DNA of 64,000 bases from Cherax quadricarinatus (taxonomy: Eukaryota > Arthropoda > Malacostraca > Decapoda > Parastacidae), in NCBI RefSeq assembly GCF_038502225.1, contig NC_091355.1:15338544-15402543 (forward strand), written 5' to 3'. Numbering within the stretch: position 1 is the stretch's first letter; each line of letters opens with the position of its first letter. A program made the position numbers and the translations under genes. Positions 16,916 to 28,637 of this stretch are shown in pieces. The notes under the pieces were generated by a model. That model saw only the letters and a program-made list of their open reading frames with translations, ran no database searches and had not been told where the DNA came from.

Positions 16916-17489
16916 TAATATTGCATATCTCTTGATCTGACTGAGGTTTTGCTGTAAAGGTGCCATTTTATTGAATGCTCCGAGTTATTAGAATATTGCC
17001 GTGTAATTAGAATACTGCCGTCTTATTGGAATACTTCTTACCAACCTCATTTTTTCAGCGCTGTTTTTTTTACTTACTGACAATACGATTTTGAGGAAGG
17101 ACGGGAGAGGGGAGGAAGCGAGGCTTTGTAGGTTTTAATTTGTTAATTTAGATTTATCAGTTGCGATATGAAGCTCACTCTTAATTGCGCTATTAAGTTG
17201 AAAACGTAAACTGAGTCGTGTAATTGGAAAAGTACACTTAATTAATTGTTACGTAATTGCGCTCAGTAGCTTATTAGATATTAATTCTTATCAAATACAG
17301 TATAGCGAATTCATTTCGTAAATGACTGTTTGTATCAATAATTTATCAGAAAGACTAATAATGCGCTGAAATTTTCTTGCTTCATGGAGCCTCATGTTGA
17401 GACTTTACAAACCTAATCTCACGTTTTCAGTGTTTTAATAGGTTAAGTTCCAACTCTTGGGCCTCTTGATGGTGTTCAGCTATAGTGGT

Positions 17490-17706
17490 TTCTACACAAA
17501 TTAGTTTTTACAGACCAAGAACTGTTTTCGTACCTCAGCTCATTTCTGAGGTACACGCCCAACCCAGGATGAGACCCACACCAGTCGACTAACACCCAGT
17601 GAACAGGGGGCAGCAGGTGCAGTAAACATGCCCAGCGTATCTACCCGTACTGGGGATCAAACCCTGCGAGTTGAGTGCGCTACCAACCGAGCCACAGGAC
17701 ACCCCA
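17490..17706 (-). mobile_element. tRNA-derived SINE
   Basis: Read on the minus strand, the head is tRNA-like: CCTGTGGCTCGGTTGGTAGC (A-box region) and GGGTTTGATCCCC (B box). A body follows with CTGCCCCCTGTTCACTGGG, TGTTAGTCGACTGGTGTGGG and AATGAGCTGAGGTACG. The same body recurs, split by an insertion, at 30845-31810. The flanks and the missing acceptor stem argue against a functional tRNA gene. Confidence 0.75.
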
Positions 17707-17817
17707 TGAGGGAGGTGATCTAGAGTTACTGGGCCCTTGAGGATGGTAAACTACAGCTGCTAGATTTCTAGTGTTCAGCGAAAGCTATTGGGCTTTATGA
17801 GCGTGTTAGTCTCCATC

Positions 17818-18366
17818 TTCTAGACTGTTTTAACTTCTAGGATTGTTTTAACTTCTAGGGAAGTTTTAACTTCTAGGATTGTTTTAACTTCTAGGGATGT
17901 TTTAACTTCAAGGATTGTTTTAACTTCTAGGGAAGTTTTAACTTCTAGGATTGTTTTAACTTCTAGGGATGTTTTAACTTCAAGGATTGTTTTAACTTCT
18001 AGGGAAGTTTTAACTTAAAGGATTGTTTTAACTTCTAATGATGTTTTAACTTCTAGGATTGTTTTAACTTCTAGGGAAGTTTTAACTTCTAGGATTGTTT
18101 TAACTTCTAGGGAAGTTTTAACTTCAAGGATTGTTTTAACTTCTAGGGATGTTTTAACTTCTAGGATTGTTTTAACTTCTAGGGAAGTTTTAACTTCAAG
18201 GATTGTTTTAACTTCTAGGGATGTTTTAACTTCTAGGATTGTTTTAACTTTTAGGGAAGTTTTAACTTCAAGGATTGTTTTAACTTCTAGGGATGTTTTA
18301 ACTTCTAGGATTGTTTTAACTTCTAGGGATGTTTTAACTTCAAGGATTGTTTTAACTTCTAGGGAT
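17818..18366. repeat. 18-bp minisatellite, about 30 copies
   Basis: Units of GTTTTAACTTCTAGGGAT alternate with GTTTTAACTTCTAGGATT, and some units carry TTCAAGG. This gives a 36-bp higher-order period. Confidence 0.95.
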
Positions 18367-18975
18367 GGATTTGAGGATCAGCTACTATACCATTGGCGTG
18401 AATTGAGACTGTTGCAGGAGGATGGGTGGGGGAGAGACTGCCTTTATCAAACATGTTTTACATAGGCTTTGAACATTCTCTTTTACACATGGACAATAAA
18501 CAACGATTTCTAAACCCTTGTTTCAAGAAACCCTAGGCTTCTGCGAACTTGTTTCAGAGAGTTCAAAAGTAAAAACTGGTGATAACACAAACCCAATTTC
18601 ATTAGCAGTAACATAGTTTTTCTCTGTATAACTTTCCTCCAAGATTTATGTACAGTAACTTATGAAAGCTTCATCCGAAAGGCTTCAAACTTTCAATTTA
18701 GTTGAATTTTATGCAAGACAGTCCCTTGTTGTAGAAGTTGTGCAAAGCTTATTCTATCAATTAAAAAATAATAATTGCAGAATCTTCAGAGTAAATCAGA
18801 ATTTAATAGGATAGTTTCCCATCACTTTACTCATATCCCAAGAATTCCGTCAAACTATGTTAAATGGTAAGCTAAATATTACTTATTTTTTTGTTACTGT
18901 TTCCTAATTTTTGTTAGGTGAATAAATAAATACAAATATTGATGTTATATGCTTACGTTCAGGTCTCCATTTTTT
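18367..18975. other. Intronic stretch, nothing recognised
   Basis: AT-rich. No exon or repeat family was identified. Confidence 0.45.
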
Positions 18976-19024
18976 CAGGATAGACATAAATGTGCTGGGA
19001 AATATAATGAGATAGAAACGTGCA

Positions 19025-19285
19025 ACACCTGGGTATCTTTACTGTGGAAACGTTTCGCTACAAAGTGGCTTTATCAGTCCAATACAAAGAACAGTGATGA
19101 TCAGAAGGAGAATAAGGTAATCAGTCCCTCAGCCTGGAGTCGATGTAATCAGTCCATCAATCTTGATGGACTGAGGGACTGATTACTTTCTCCTTCCGAT
19201 CTTCGCTATTCTTCTTTGTATTGGACTGATGAAGCCACTGTGTGGCGAAATGTTTCCACAGTAAAGATACCAAAGTGTTACAAAT
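19025..19285. mobile_element. Fold-back repeat, arms of about 120 bp
   Basis: The left arm has GGTATCTTTACTGTGGAAAC, then CAAAGTGGCTTTATCAGTCC and GTAATCAGTCCCTCAG. The reverse complement of each follows on the right: GGACTGAGGGACTGATTAC, GGACTGATGAAGCCACTGTG and GAAATGTTTCCACAGTAAAG. The centre is at about 19160. It is the same repeat family as the 777-bp element at 30941-31717 and the fragments near 44.3 and 52.7 kb. Confidence 0.8.
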
Positions 19286-19479
19286 ATGATGAGACAATGT
19301 ATTTTGAAATTTTTCTTACGAAAATAAGCTGAAGGCACTGAACTTGCGCTCTCTGGAAAATAGCAGAATTCGGGAAGACGTGACCGAAGTTTGCAAATGG
19401 AAACTGGAGTAAATAAAGTGGATGTAAATAGCACGTTGAAAATATTTAAAGGCAGGATGGGCGGCAATGGATTCAAGAT

Positions 19480-19710
19480 GGATAAAATCTAAATTTCGAG
19501 AGAATATTGGGAAGTACTAGCTTGGCAATAGACTTGAAGATGTGTGGAACAAACTCTCAGGCAGCATCACTTAGCAAAAACTTTGGTTCACTTTAAATAT
19601 AGGTTAGACGGGTACATGAGTGGGTGTTGGTGGGTGTGAGTATGAACTGCCTAGAATGGGCCATTAAGCTTGCTCCAGCGTTCCTGCGTTCACGTGTAGT
19701 TGTGTATTAT
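19480..19710 (+). mobile_element. Retroelement 3'-end fragment
   Basis: It contains AGGTTAGACGGGTACATGAG, GTGGGTGTGAGTATGAACTG and CCTAGAATGGGCCATTAAGC. The same end module (AGGTTAGATAAATACATGAG, GGACCTGCCTAGCTTGGACC) occurs at about 23020-23190. A related reverse-strand copy is near 45.4 kb. I infer a dispersed LINE or SINE tail. Confidence 0.6.
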
Positions 19711-20190
19711 TTTATCAAGAAACTCTACTATTTATGATTCTTTCCGATAGAAAGCATAACTTAATAGAAAGCGCAGGATGAGACTATACCTTAGCAAGAT
19801 GCCATTTTTCATGTAATAAGGGAAGTAAATAAGAGTGAATTTGGAGAATAAAAAGTAACAACGTGACATGAACAATGCACAAAAAAACCCACACATAGGA
19901 GGATAAAAATAGTGACCAAGTTTCAGTCCGACTTGAACCATTAACTAGTCACGCAGAAGCGAGAAGGGAAGGGAACCAGTATGTATCCGAGAGAGGGGCA
20001 GGGCCGGAAGAAGACCGAGAAAGTGTGGTAGTATAATTGTAGATGTGGTGGTAGTAGTGGCAGAGGTAGTTTAAAGTGAGCGGCCATATTGACAACTTTC
20101 GTTGCATTTTTTTAGTGGAGACAGTGTTGTAAAATAATGTGAAGATTATGTTTCATGCATGATGGGTGAAAACCAGGTAAAGCAAACATG
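19711..20190. other. Intronic stretch with a dispersed-repeat fragment
   Basis: No gene was seen. The stretch at about 19910-20000, including CAAGTTTCAGTCCGACTTG, resembles the repeat at about 24385-24545. The assignment is tentative. Confidence 0.4.
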
Positions 20191-20285
20191 CAATAAAACC
20201 AAGTATAACAAATATATGCAATAAAACAATGTCAAATATATGCAATAAAACAATGTCAAACAAATATATGCAATAAAATCTGTTT
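20190..20285. repeat. Short minisatellite, unit about 25-30 bp
   Basis: Four copies of ATATATGCAATAAAACAATG-type units with variable spacers (GTCAAA, GTATAACA). Confidence 0.8.
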
Positions 20286-20425
20286 CGTTGATGAATTCAA
20301 CTGTATCAAGACGAGTTGCCTAGTATAGGGTTAATTAATCACAAATTCATTACAACTTTTAGAAGCAAGAGATTCAACCAGCCAAACTGTTCTACTTGTT
20401 TACATTCAGCACAACACATTTTGTA

Positions 20426-20612
20426 GCATATAAGGCGCACGACAGAAGTATCATTACAGTAAAGCAGTAATCATATTCAAGGGCTAATTACCCTTTTATT
20501 TGACACTAAAGCATAACCCAGAACCTACGCTTGACCCTGACCTTGAGCATATAAGGCGCAGGGCGATTTTTCTGGACTTTTTGTGGGAAAAAGGCTCGCC
20601 TAATATGGTACA
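20426..20612 (-). mobile_element. MITE with GCGCCTTATATGC termini, copy 1
   Basis: The reverse complement matches the 24735-24945 element over most of its length. Shared blocks are GCGCCTTATATGCTCAAGG, GGGTAATTAGCCCTTGAATA, TGATTACTG and CTGTCGTGCGCCTTATATGC. It has no coding capacity. The superfamily is not certain. Confidence 0.7.
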
Positions 20613-20984
20613 CACAAATACGGTACACACAAATGAAATTTCGGAGAATTTTTTTTTTTTTTTGGCCTGCAGATATTTGCAAGAACATACATCAAGAAAG
20701 GATATGCAAAATTTTGTTGATTTCTGATTAAAAAAAAGGGCTCTTGTAAGGACTGTGTTGTATCACGCCAATTCCGTTCCCAGTTCTTCTTGCACACTTT
20801 GCTTGCTTCACGATATAGTAAGGGTCTCATTTCATAGATAGGAATGCGTACTTGAGAAGCAAAATCTGATACTAGAAACTCACTGAGCCTTCAAAAGTCA
20901 CTAAACGTATTTTACCCCCGAAGAGGCTACTTTATAAAACCCCACTGGGTGGATATTTCAAAAGAATACAAGGTAGTAATGATT

Positions 20985-21300
20985 CAGGAAATCGTAATAA
21001 CATTATTCCAAACAAATCACTGAACTGATGGGTTTGAACCCGTGACAAGTCGTTAGTGTCATGAGACGAGCTCCTGATATATAACTGCTTAGGGTATGGG
21101 ATTATCATGGGGGAGCACTAAACCCGTAGGGATTTAGGAGGAAGGGGATGGAAGGCATAAAGCTTAATTGGGGGAATTGGAGAATAGATCCAATTTCCCT
21201 AGATCAAGAGCCTCCCACCAACTTCAAGGAGCCTCCCTTGAGGGGTTAGGGTAGGAGATTAAAGAGGGACGAAGCCCCCATCAGACCCTAGTCTTCAAGG
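20985..21300. mobile_element. SINE fragment and adjoining dispersed repeat
   Basis: Near 21025-21055, GATGGGTTTGAACCCGTGAC resembles the tRNA-like SINE B-box region. From about 21090, GATTATCATGGGGGAGCAC, TAAACCCGTAGGGATT and GATCAAGAGCCTCCCACC form a different repeat block. I associate that block with dispersed repeats of decapods, from memory and not checked. Confidence 0.5.
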
Positions 21301-23019
21301 ACTCTTTCAGAGCAGTAGTTCTTAATCTATTTTGAGTTGTGCCACTATCGCACTTTGTCTTCATCTCCACGCTCCCCTTCTTCCTTCATATAAAATTCTA
21401 AATGTAATATTAAAGAAAGTCGTCTTTACCTAATTAGAAAAAACTGAGAAACTATTCATTCTTAACTTCAGTATTTTTAAATATTCAAAAGTGTGTTTAA
21501 AAAGCAAATTATCAGTACAAAACATGTTCCATATTTTTGCTCTGTGTTCGCCCTCACCATGGAAATTACTCACGTCAGTCTAGGGGTAAGCGAGACCGTC
21601 TGTTGAGAACCGCTGGTTTAGGACAATGAGTAGAGAGGAAAGCCGCCCACTAGCCACTGATCTACAAAGATGCTTGAGAGTAAGATAACAGAGAGGGTAG
21701 GCGCTCTACTAGCGCTTGATCATCAAGGATGGTTTTAGGTAAGGAAGTAGAGGGGTAAGTCTCACCACACTCATTATTGATAAAACAGTTTGGCTTGTGC
21801 TATGGACCTCCCACGTTTAACTCATCTTGACACTATACCCATGCTAATTTTCAGTAATTGTACACAGGAGTTACACTGCAGACAACTCACCGTTATTTTT
21901 GTCTTGTACGTGTAGATGGAGCAGGTTGGTGGCGTCTCTCTTCATGTCTTAATCCCCCTCCCCAAAACTACTAACTAATATTGCGAACATCCTCCAGCAA
22001 CATCTTTCCTACTTACCACCTACTGTATGGGAAACATACATCGCCATAATTAAGAATAATAAAAGTCCATTACGCCACAAAAGAACAGTACAAGAAACAA
22101 CTGCTTCACAGGTACTGAAGGCTCAGTCCAGCAGTCTACAGGCCGCACTGCAGCAGTCTGCAAAAATATACAAACTTAATAAATATACAAAGACCATAGT
22201 CAATAAATTGAATAACTGATTCTACTTAACACTAGAAAAGCTGGCTGAACTGAGGCTGGAAACCAAGATGCTCTTAAGCACTAGAGGGTTGATAATTGAC
22301 TCCAAGTCTGGTCTTTAAGCACTTGAAATCCTATCTCTAAAATACAGCATAGGAATCTTATAACCGATTTCATAACGGTCTTGTATTTCATTTGTCTACA
22401 TTTTCATTTTGGAATTAGTATTTATGATGACACTGACAAAGAAGTTAGAGTTGCGCATCCTCATCTCCATAGTTAAAGCCATTCTTCTGAAGGATATCAC
22501 CTCTGATAGACTAGAAATCATAGATGTCCAGACACCTGAGAGCACTAGCATCAAATTAGAAAAGTATGCGAATGGGCAGCATAAATCGTCGATTAGGTTG
22601 TCTGACACAGTGATTGCCAGAATCAGAATTGAATATCATCTTTTATCGATACAAGCAGATACCACAGTTAAACCTCCTAACCTAACATATTATAAATATG
22701 AGCTGTGAGGAATGGAGTACAATAGCAAAGTATTATATTAAGGCATAGGTGAAATGAATAAATCATACAACTTAGATGACTCTGAATATTGGAGAAGAAA
22801 ATAGCGAAATAAAACTGACTTGTACCTTTAATCTGCAACATTTACAGGTGCTGTGGATAAGCATCTTCCGCCAGGAGTACATTGTTTTCATCCACAGTGA
22901 GACAGGCAGCCAGGTATCTATTACGAAGATCAGAGTCTACAAAATGTGACTGGGTGGAGGGTAGCGATGGTGAGGTCCGAAGACAGGAAGGGTTATATTT
23001 TTAGTAGCTAAAACCCTGA
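21301..23019. other. Intronic stretch, nothing recognised
   Basis: There is no exon with supportable splice sites and domain content. A 99-codon frame at 22409-22708 has no recognisable family and no coding-like context, so I do not call it. Confidence 0.45.
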
Positions 23020-23190
23020 GTAGTTTTAAAAAAGGTTAGATAAATACATGAGACGGTGTGGGTGGGTGTGAAATGGACCTGCCTAGCTTGGACCGAGACT
23101 TGCAGCAGTGCTCCTGTCTTTTCAAATGAGTATAACTTGGGCCTGCCAAGAATAGGCCAGTTGGCCTGCTGCAGTGCTTATGTTCTTTAG
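23020..23190 (+). mobile_element. Retroelement 3'-end fragment
   Basis: AGGTTAGATAAATACATGAG is followed by GTGTGGGTGGGTGTGAAATG, GGACCTGCCTAGCTTGGACC and, after a partial duplication, GGCCAGTTGGCCTGCTGCAG. It is the same tail family as 19480-19710. Confidence 0.65.
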
Positions 23191-23814
23191 GGAGCGAGGA
23201 GACATAATTAACACATGTTTCCCAGAAACATGAAAAACGTTTCCTAGGACATGCATAAGGGATATATTTGTTGAGATGTTTCTCTTACAATATTATCAGG
23301 TGAAAGACAGAACAGGAACAATCATCCCAGAATAAATGGGGTGACATTCAGTGTCATGTTAAAGAATGTTTCGTCTCTGGATGTGTCGATGTCTTAACAT
23401 AAGCAATTATCACTAGTATTCTTCAAGAATAGTTTAAATATGCTTTATCCACCCCAATTCCTTTCAAACATCTTCGTAAATCCATGCAAACTTGTCCTAG
23501 CAAACTTATCCTAGCAAACTTGTCCTCCAAGCATTTCTGAAAATCAAACCGAACATTCGAGAGATATACATTTGGTCGAGGGCTTGAAATGGGATGCCAT
23601 TAGACACACGTTACCCTATTTTAGTCAGGCCATTGTACCTTTACTCAAAAGTATCCAGGGAAACATTCGAATAGAAGAGGTAATTTTTCATAGTGAACCA
23701 AGGGGAGGTGGGCATCATCCAATAACCACGCCTGTAAAACTTATAAGTCCATTTTCCATGAAATTGGTAAGAAAAGTAAAGAATACGTCACTTGGGTAAT
23801 AAAGCTCATCAATA

Positions 23815-24085
23815 GATATTTACCTGGAGAGAGTTCCGGGGGTCAACGCCCCCGCGGCCCGGTCTGAGACCAGGCCTCCTGGTGGATCAGAGCCTGATCA
23901 ACCAGGCTGTTGCTGCTGGCTGCACGCAAACCAACATACGAGCCACAGCCCGGCTGATCCGGAACTGACTTTAGGTGCTTGTCCAGTGCCAGCTTGAAGA
24001 CTGCCAGGGGTCTGTTGGTAATCCCCCTTATGTGTGCTGGGAGGCAGTTGAACAGTCTCGGGCCCCTGACACTTATAGATCCCTA
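23815..24085 (-). mobile_element. CR1-like LINE 3' end, 5'-truncated
   Basis: The minus-strand translation, with a frameshift, follows the last 60-70 residues of the LINE at 61.8-63.8 kb. Shared pieces are RGPKLFN/RGPETVQ, LKSVPDQPGCGSYVGLRAA, LVDQAL and the closing EAW...TGPRG. It ends in the same CCCCCGGAAC and CTCCAGGTA tail. It is a short dead-on-arrival copy of the same or a sister family. Confidence 0.85.
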
Positions 24086-24384
24086 CCGAAGATAATGGTG
24101 AGGACGATACAAAATTAAGAACAGCAGCAGCTGAATGGACCAGACTGTTACAACGGGAATGATGAGGTATATACACATAACGTTTCTCTTTCAATTTGCC
24201 AAAAAAAAAGTCTTTTAATTTGGCAAGGATTTCTTGCTAATAGTCAAGGATGTCTTTAATAGTTTAGGACGTCTGTTTAATGGTTTAGGACGGCTGTTTA
24301 ATAGTTAAAAAAGTCTTCCAGTAGGTAAAAGCGTCATTTTAATAGAGTAAGAAAATCATTTTAATAGATAATGACGTATTCTAA

Positions 24385-24545
24385 TCTTGCAAAACACATA
24401 TAACCCGCTCATAGGAGAGGGAAGCTTACGAGGTTTTCGGTCCGACTTGGATTATTTACAAAGTCACACTAACAGTATAAAATGAGGTAGCCAGTGTACA
24501 TAGGCGAGAACAAGAGAGGAAGATAGTTCTACATTTAGATTTTCT
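24385..24545. mobile_element. Dispersed repeat with AACCCGC-TCATAGGAGAG end
   Basis: Starts AACCCGCTCATAGGAGAGGG, then AAGCTTACGAGG, TCGGTCCGACTTGG and AGTCACACTAACAG. The same end appears as a palindrome at 53345-53410 and as a reverse-strand end near 47363-47395. Confidence 0.55.
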
Positions 24546-24734
24546 CTCGTAGTCGCTTTAATTATTGAGGAAGTCTTTTAATTTGGTAAAGCCGCGTCTT
24601 CAATAATTATAGTTATATATTAATTTGGTGAAGGTTGTCTTTTTTTAACAATTAAGAACGCATTTCAGCTTGGTAAGGATGAAGTATTAATATATGCGAC
24701 GTTTTAATAGATAAAAATACGATTTCTTATTTTC

Positions 24735-24945
24735 CGGCATATAAGGCGCGCCTTTTCTCACAAAATAGACTTGGAAAATCAGCCTGCGCCTTATATGCTC
24801 AAGGCCAGGGTCAAGGGAAGCCTTTGGATTACCCTTTCTCGTAAAGTAAGAGGGTAATTAGCCCTTGAATATGATTACTGATTTACTGTCATGATACTAC
24901 TGTCGTGCGCCTTATATGCCGGAATATAAGGTATATCCTATTCCA
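24735..24945 (+). mobile_element. MITE with GCGCCTTATATGC termini, copy 2
   Basis: The left end is TTCCGGCATATAAGGCGCGC and the right end is GTGCGCCTTATATGCCGGAA, so terminal inverted repeats are about 15-18 bp. Internally it matches the reverse complement of 20426-20612. It has no coding capacity. Confidence 0.8.
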
Positions 24946-25017
24946 GTATTACAGATGTAACCTTCTGCATAAGTAATTACGGTATAAGATGGTAAGATAT
25001 TGTTCAAAAAAAAAAAA

Positions 25018-25350
25018 AAAACTATACCACGGGTGGGGTTTGAACCCGCGGTCAGAGAGTCTCAAAAACTCCAATCATGTTAACAACTTTGAAGGGACTT
25101 GAGCTAGAATTTGTCACGGCCATGCTAGCGGGAGATTCGTCTGTAAAAACTTGCATTTGTGGACACAGTGGTGCCTATGCTAACCTTCCTATGGTGTAGA
25201 GATATAGCTAGTTGGATGAATCTTATTAAGTTAGCTGGTCCAGTGGCTAACGCGACGGTCTGGAGTTTTGAGACTCTCTGACCGCGGGTTCTATCCCCAC
25301 CCGTGATATGGTTTGTTTGCAATCGTGTCATTACGATTTCGTCTTATTTA
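25018..25350. mobile_element. Inverted pair of tRNA-like SINE copies with a 160-bp spacer
   Basis: The left arm (about 25023-25072, minus orientation) has ACTATACCACGGGTGGGG and GAACCCGCGGTCAGAGAG. The right arm (about 25233-25350, plus) has GGTCCAGTGGCTAACGCG (A-box region), GTCTGGAGTTTTGAGACTC, GCGGGTTCTATCCCCACC and GCAATCGTGTCATTACGATT. It is the same SINE as at 7985-8140 and 55803-55990, again in opposing orientation. An A-run precedes the left arm. Confidence 0.8.
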
Positions 25351-25439
25351 CTTCAAGATCTTTTATAATTCACAAAAAAAGACAAAAATCGTGTATATAA
25401 GGTCAGCTTTTACGTATGAAATAATAGTGTGTGTAAATT

Positions 25440-25780
25440 TCCTTAACAGTAGACATCCTCTAAAACAGATGATGTCTACATCATAAGTGAAGTTGATGTA
25501 CACATTTCTTAAGATATCATTTGCTAAGATGTAGATATTATCTGTTAGGATTTCTGTTAAGATGCAGACATCATCTGTTAAGATGTCTAGATCCTAATAT
25601 GAAGTAGACATATTAGGATGTAGACATCTGTTAAGACATCATCTGTTAAGGTGATGTAGACATCTGTTAAGACATCTGTTAAGGTGATGTAGACATCTGT
25701 TAAGACATCTGTTAAGGTGATGTAGACATCTGTTAAGACGATGTAGACATCTGTTAAGACGATGTAGACATCGGCCGAAT
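25440..25780. repeat. Minisatellite, units about 21-33 bp
   Basis: Repeated GATGTAGACATCTGTTAAGA units in variable spacing. The right-hand part (25640-25780) is the cleanest. Confidence 0.85.
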
Positions 25781-25894
25781 TCTGAGTTAGGTTTCTGTTA
25801 TTTAAATCATCTAAATATAAAGCTGTTGAAGAGTCTTATATGGTAACCTATACAGGATGATCATATAAAATTTCATTAGGGCATAAAACTAATG

Positions 25895-26235
25895 ATGTGG
25901 GTTCTTGATCCAGGGGGCAGGAGGGAGGAGTTTTTAATTAAGAGGTTCTTGATTCAAGGCCTAGGAGGTGGGTGTGGGACTTTTTATCCAAGGTTCAGGT
26001 GATTGTGTGTTGTATTGACGAAAAATCTAGCGGATGTGAGGTGTAGTTCTCGATCCAAGGTCTGGGAGGAAGCTAAATGTGGTTGAATGATGAGAAATTG
26101 GTTGGTGTAACCACTTATCCGAGGTTCAGGAAACTGCAGGGGTGGGTGTTGATCCAAGGTGCAGGAAAGGGTTGAATGGGGATCTTGATCCAAGGTCCTC
26201 GAGATAAGTGGTGTGATTCTTAATCCAAGGTTCCT
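25895..26235. repeat. Degenerate tandem repeat, unit about 35-40 bp
   Basis: Diverged units share TTCTTGATCCAAGGT followed by CAGGAGG-like and GGGTG-like segments. Confidence 0.6.
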
Positions 26236-26239
26236 TTGT

Positions 26240-26548
26240 CAGGAAGGTGGCACTGTGCGAGTCTTGGTGCTACATTAAAGAGGGTGGCACTGTGTGGTTA
26301 TTGGTGCTACATTACTTAAAGAAGGTGGCACTGTGTGGTTCTTGGTGCTACATTGCTTAACGAAGGTGGCACTGTGTGGTTCTTGGTGCTACATTGCTTA
26401 ACGAAGGTGGCACTGTGTGGTTCTTGGTGCTACATTGCTTAACGAAGGTGGCACTGTGTGGTTCTTGGTGCTACATTGCTTAACGAAGGTGGCACTGTGT
26501 GGTTCTTGGTGCTACATTGCTTAACGAAGGTGGCACTGTGTGGTTCTT
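26240..26548. repeat. 41-bp minisatellite, about 7.5 copies
   Basis: Units contain GAAGGTGGCACTGTGTGGTT followed by CTTGGTGCTACATTGCTTAA and C. The four or five central copies are identical; the outer copies are diverged. Confidence 0.95.
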
Positions 26549-27102
26549 GATATGACAGTTGCCAAATTTTCTATATTTATCCCAAATATCATCGTACAGA
26601 AATTGTGCGTCATACAAAGTTCACTGTACAATCCATATATACCTACTAAAAACTAATAAACTGCCTATTTGTTTTGAAAAAAAACGCACAAAGTTTACCA
26701 TTAATTTGCAAGACTATATTGCAACATTAGTAACAAAATAATTGAAGAATACAGATACACAGCCTATTCAAGAGTCTTACTTTCTATCTGTGTTGTTAAA
26801 ATAACGAGAAAAACACCTTGATCTGCTTACAATATTCTTTTCACTTATTCACACCTACTCCGTAAGGTTTCTAACACCGTATGGTTAACCAATTAAGAAA
26901 ATTTCCTAGTAGTAGCAGCGGGGAAGATAGAAAGAATTGATATGTGTTTTCTTTCTTTTGGTTTCCGTCGTGGAGTGAAGAGATCATGGCGGATGTTGGG
27001 TTTGAGTAGTCTGGCAATACCTCAGTGGGACACATCTCGAATTTTACGGGAGAGCGAGAAACAAAAAATAAAAAGGGTTTAGTACTGACCCCTCAACTCC
27101 TC
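26549..27102. other. Intronic stretch, nothing recognised
   Basis: No exon or repeat was supported. Confidence 0.45.
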
Positions 27103-27123
27103 CACACACACACACACACACAC

Positions 27124-27186
<63 letters not shown>

Positions 27187-27192
27187 CAGACA

Positions 27193-27248
<56 letters not shown>
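27103..27248. repeat. (AC)n(GACA)n(AC)n compound microsatellite
   Basis: AC repeats, then about 15 GACA units, then AC repeats. They run directly into the truncated 5' end of LINE B copy 1 at ...ACACAGTTCCACATAAG. Confidence 0.97.
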
Positions 27249-27251
<3 letters not shown>

Positions 27252-28377
27252 CCACATAAGAGATTAGTGAAAAAGCTGGAGGACCAGGCAGAGGTAACAG
27301 GGAAGGCACTACAATGGATCAGGGAATACTTCTCAGGAAGACAACAGCGAGTCATGGTACGTTGCGAGGTGTCAGAGTGGGCGCCTATGAAGAGCGGGGT
27401 TCCACAGGGGTCAGTCCTAAGACTGGTGCTGTTTCTGATCTAAGTGGACGACATGACGGAAGGAATAGACTCAAAAGTGTCACTGTTTGCAGATGATGTA
27501 AAATTGACGAGAAGACTCCAATCGGACGAGGACCAGGCAGAACTACAAAGAGATCTGGACAGGCTGCAGGCCTGGTCCAGCAACTGGCACCGAGTGTTCA
27601 ACCTCAATAAGTGCAAAGTCATGAAGACTGGGGAAGGGCAAAGAAAACTGCAGAGTACTGTCTAGGGAGTCAGAGATTACAAACCTCACTCAAGGAAAAA
27701 GATCTTGGGATGAGTGTAACACCTGGTACATCTCCTGAGGCACACATCAAACAAATAACTGCTGCAGCATACGGGCGACTAGCAAACCTAAGAAAAGCAT
27801 TCCGACATCTTGATAAGGAAGCGTTCAAGACCCTGTACACTGTGTACGTTAGGCCCATACTGGAGAATGCAGCACCAGTTTGGAACCCACACCTAGCCAA
27901 GCACGTAAAGAAACTAGAGAAAGTGCAAATGTTTGCAACTAGACTAGTTCCGGAGCTTAGGAATATGTGCTACGAGGAGAGGTTAAGGGAAATCGATCTG
28001 ACGACATTGGAAGACTGGAGAGATAGTGGGGATATGATAACGACATATAAAATACTGAGAGGAATCGACAAGGTGGACAGAGACAGAATGTTGAAGAGAT
28101 GGGACACAGAAACAAGGGGTCACAGTTGGAAGTTGAAGACTCAGATGTATCACAGGGATTTTAGTATTTCTTAAGTCACAGAGTTGTCAGGAAGTGGAAT
28201 AGTCTGGGAAACGATTTAGTAGAGGCAGGATCCATACATATCTTTAAGAAGAGGTATGATAAAGCTCATGGAGCGGGAAGTGTGACGCAGTAGCGACCAG
28301 TGAAGAGGCGGGGCCAGGAGCTGTGATTCGACCCCTGCAACCTCAGCTAAGTGATTACAACTAGGCGAGTACAGACA
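27245..28377 (+). mobile_element. LINE B copy 1 (CR1/jockey-like), RT C-terminal half to 3' end
   Basis: Translated pieces in order: [121 protein letters not shown] and RLVPELRNMCYEERL, then ITTYKILRGIDKVDRDRM. The tail reads GAGGCGGGGCCAGGAG and CTAGGCGAGTAC. Breaks include a TAA after LFLI, a frameshift near 27660 and a stop near 28172. It is 5' truncated inside RT motif A (FDTVPHKRL), with the junction in (AC)n, and its 3' end runs into (AC)n. A second tail copy (CAACCTCAACTAGGCGAGTAC) lies beyond that AC tract at 28422-28445. Confidence 0.92.
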
Positions 28378-28379
28378 CA

Positions 28380-28420
<41 letters not shown>
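28378..28420. repeat. (AC)n microsatellite
   Basis: About 42 bp of AC repeats between the LINE B tail and a second partial copy of the same tail. Confidence 0.95.
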
Positions 28421-28422
<2 letters not shown>

Positions 28423-28539
28423 GCAACCTCAACTAGGCGAGTACATCATTACATAAAGGAAAACACACTGTGATATTCTCTGAGGTCAGATTAAGACCTA
28501 AAAGTTGTCCGAGAGATTCGCCCCTCTTTTGAGAAAGTC

Positions 28540-28541
<2 letters not shown>

Positions 28542-28631
<90 letters not shown>
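28542..28631. repeat. (GT)n microsatellite
   Basis: About 90 bp of GT repeats directly abutting the minus-strand SINE that follows, so in the SINE's orientation it forms an (AC)n tail. Confidence 0.97.

Positions 28632-28637
<6 letters not shown>

Noticed and set aside
11226..18366. Regularly spaced repeats that might be mistaken for a CRISPR array
   Set aside because: Units are directly contiguous with no unique spacers, and the window is eukaryotic.
22409..22708. A 99-codon plus-strand frame as a small gene
   Set aside because: No recognisable family, no splice or promoter context, and the opposite strand is also partly open; likely chance.
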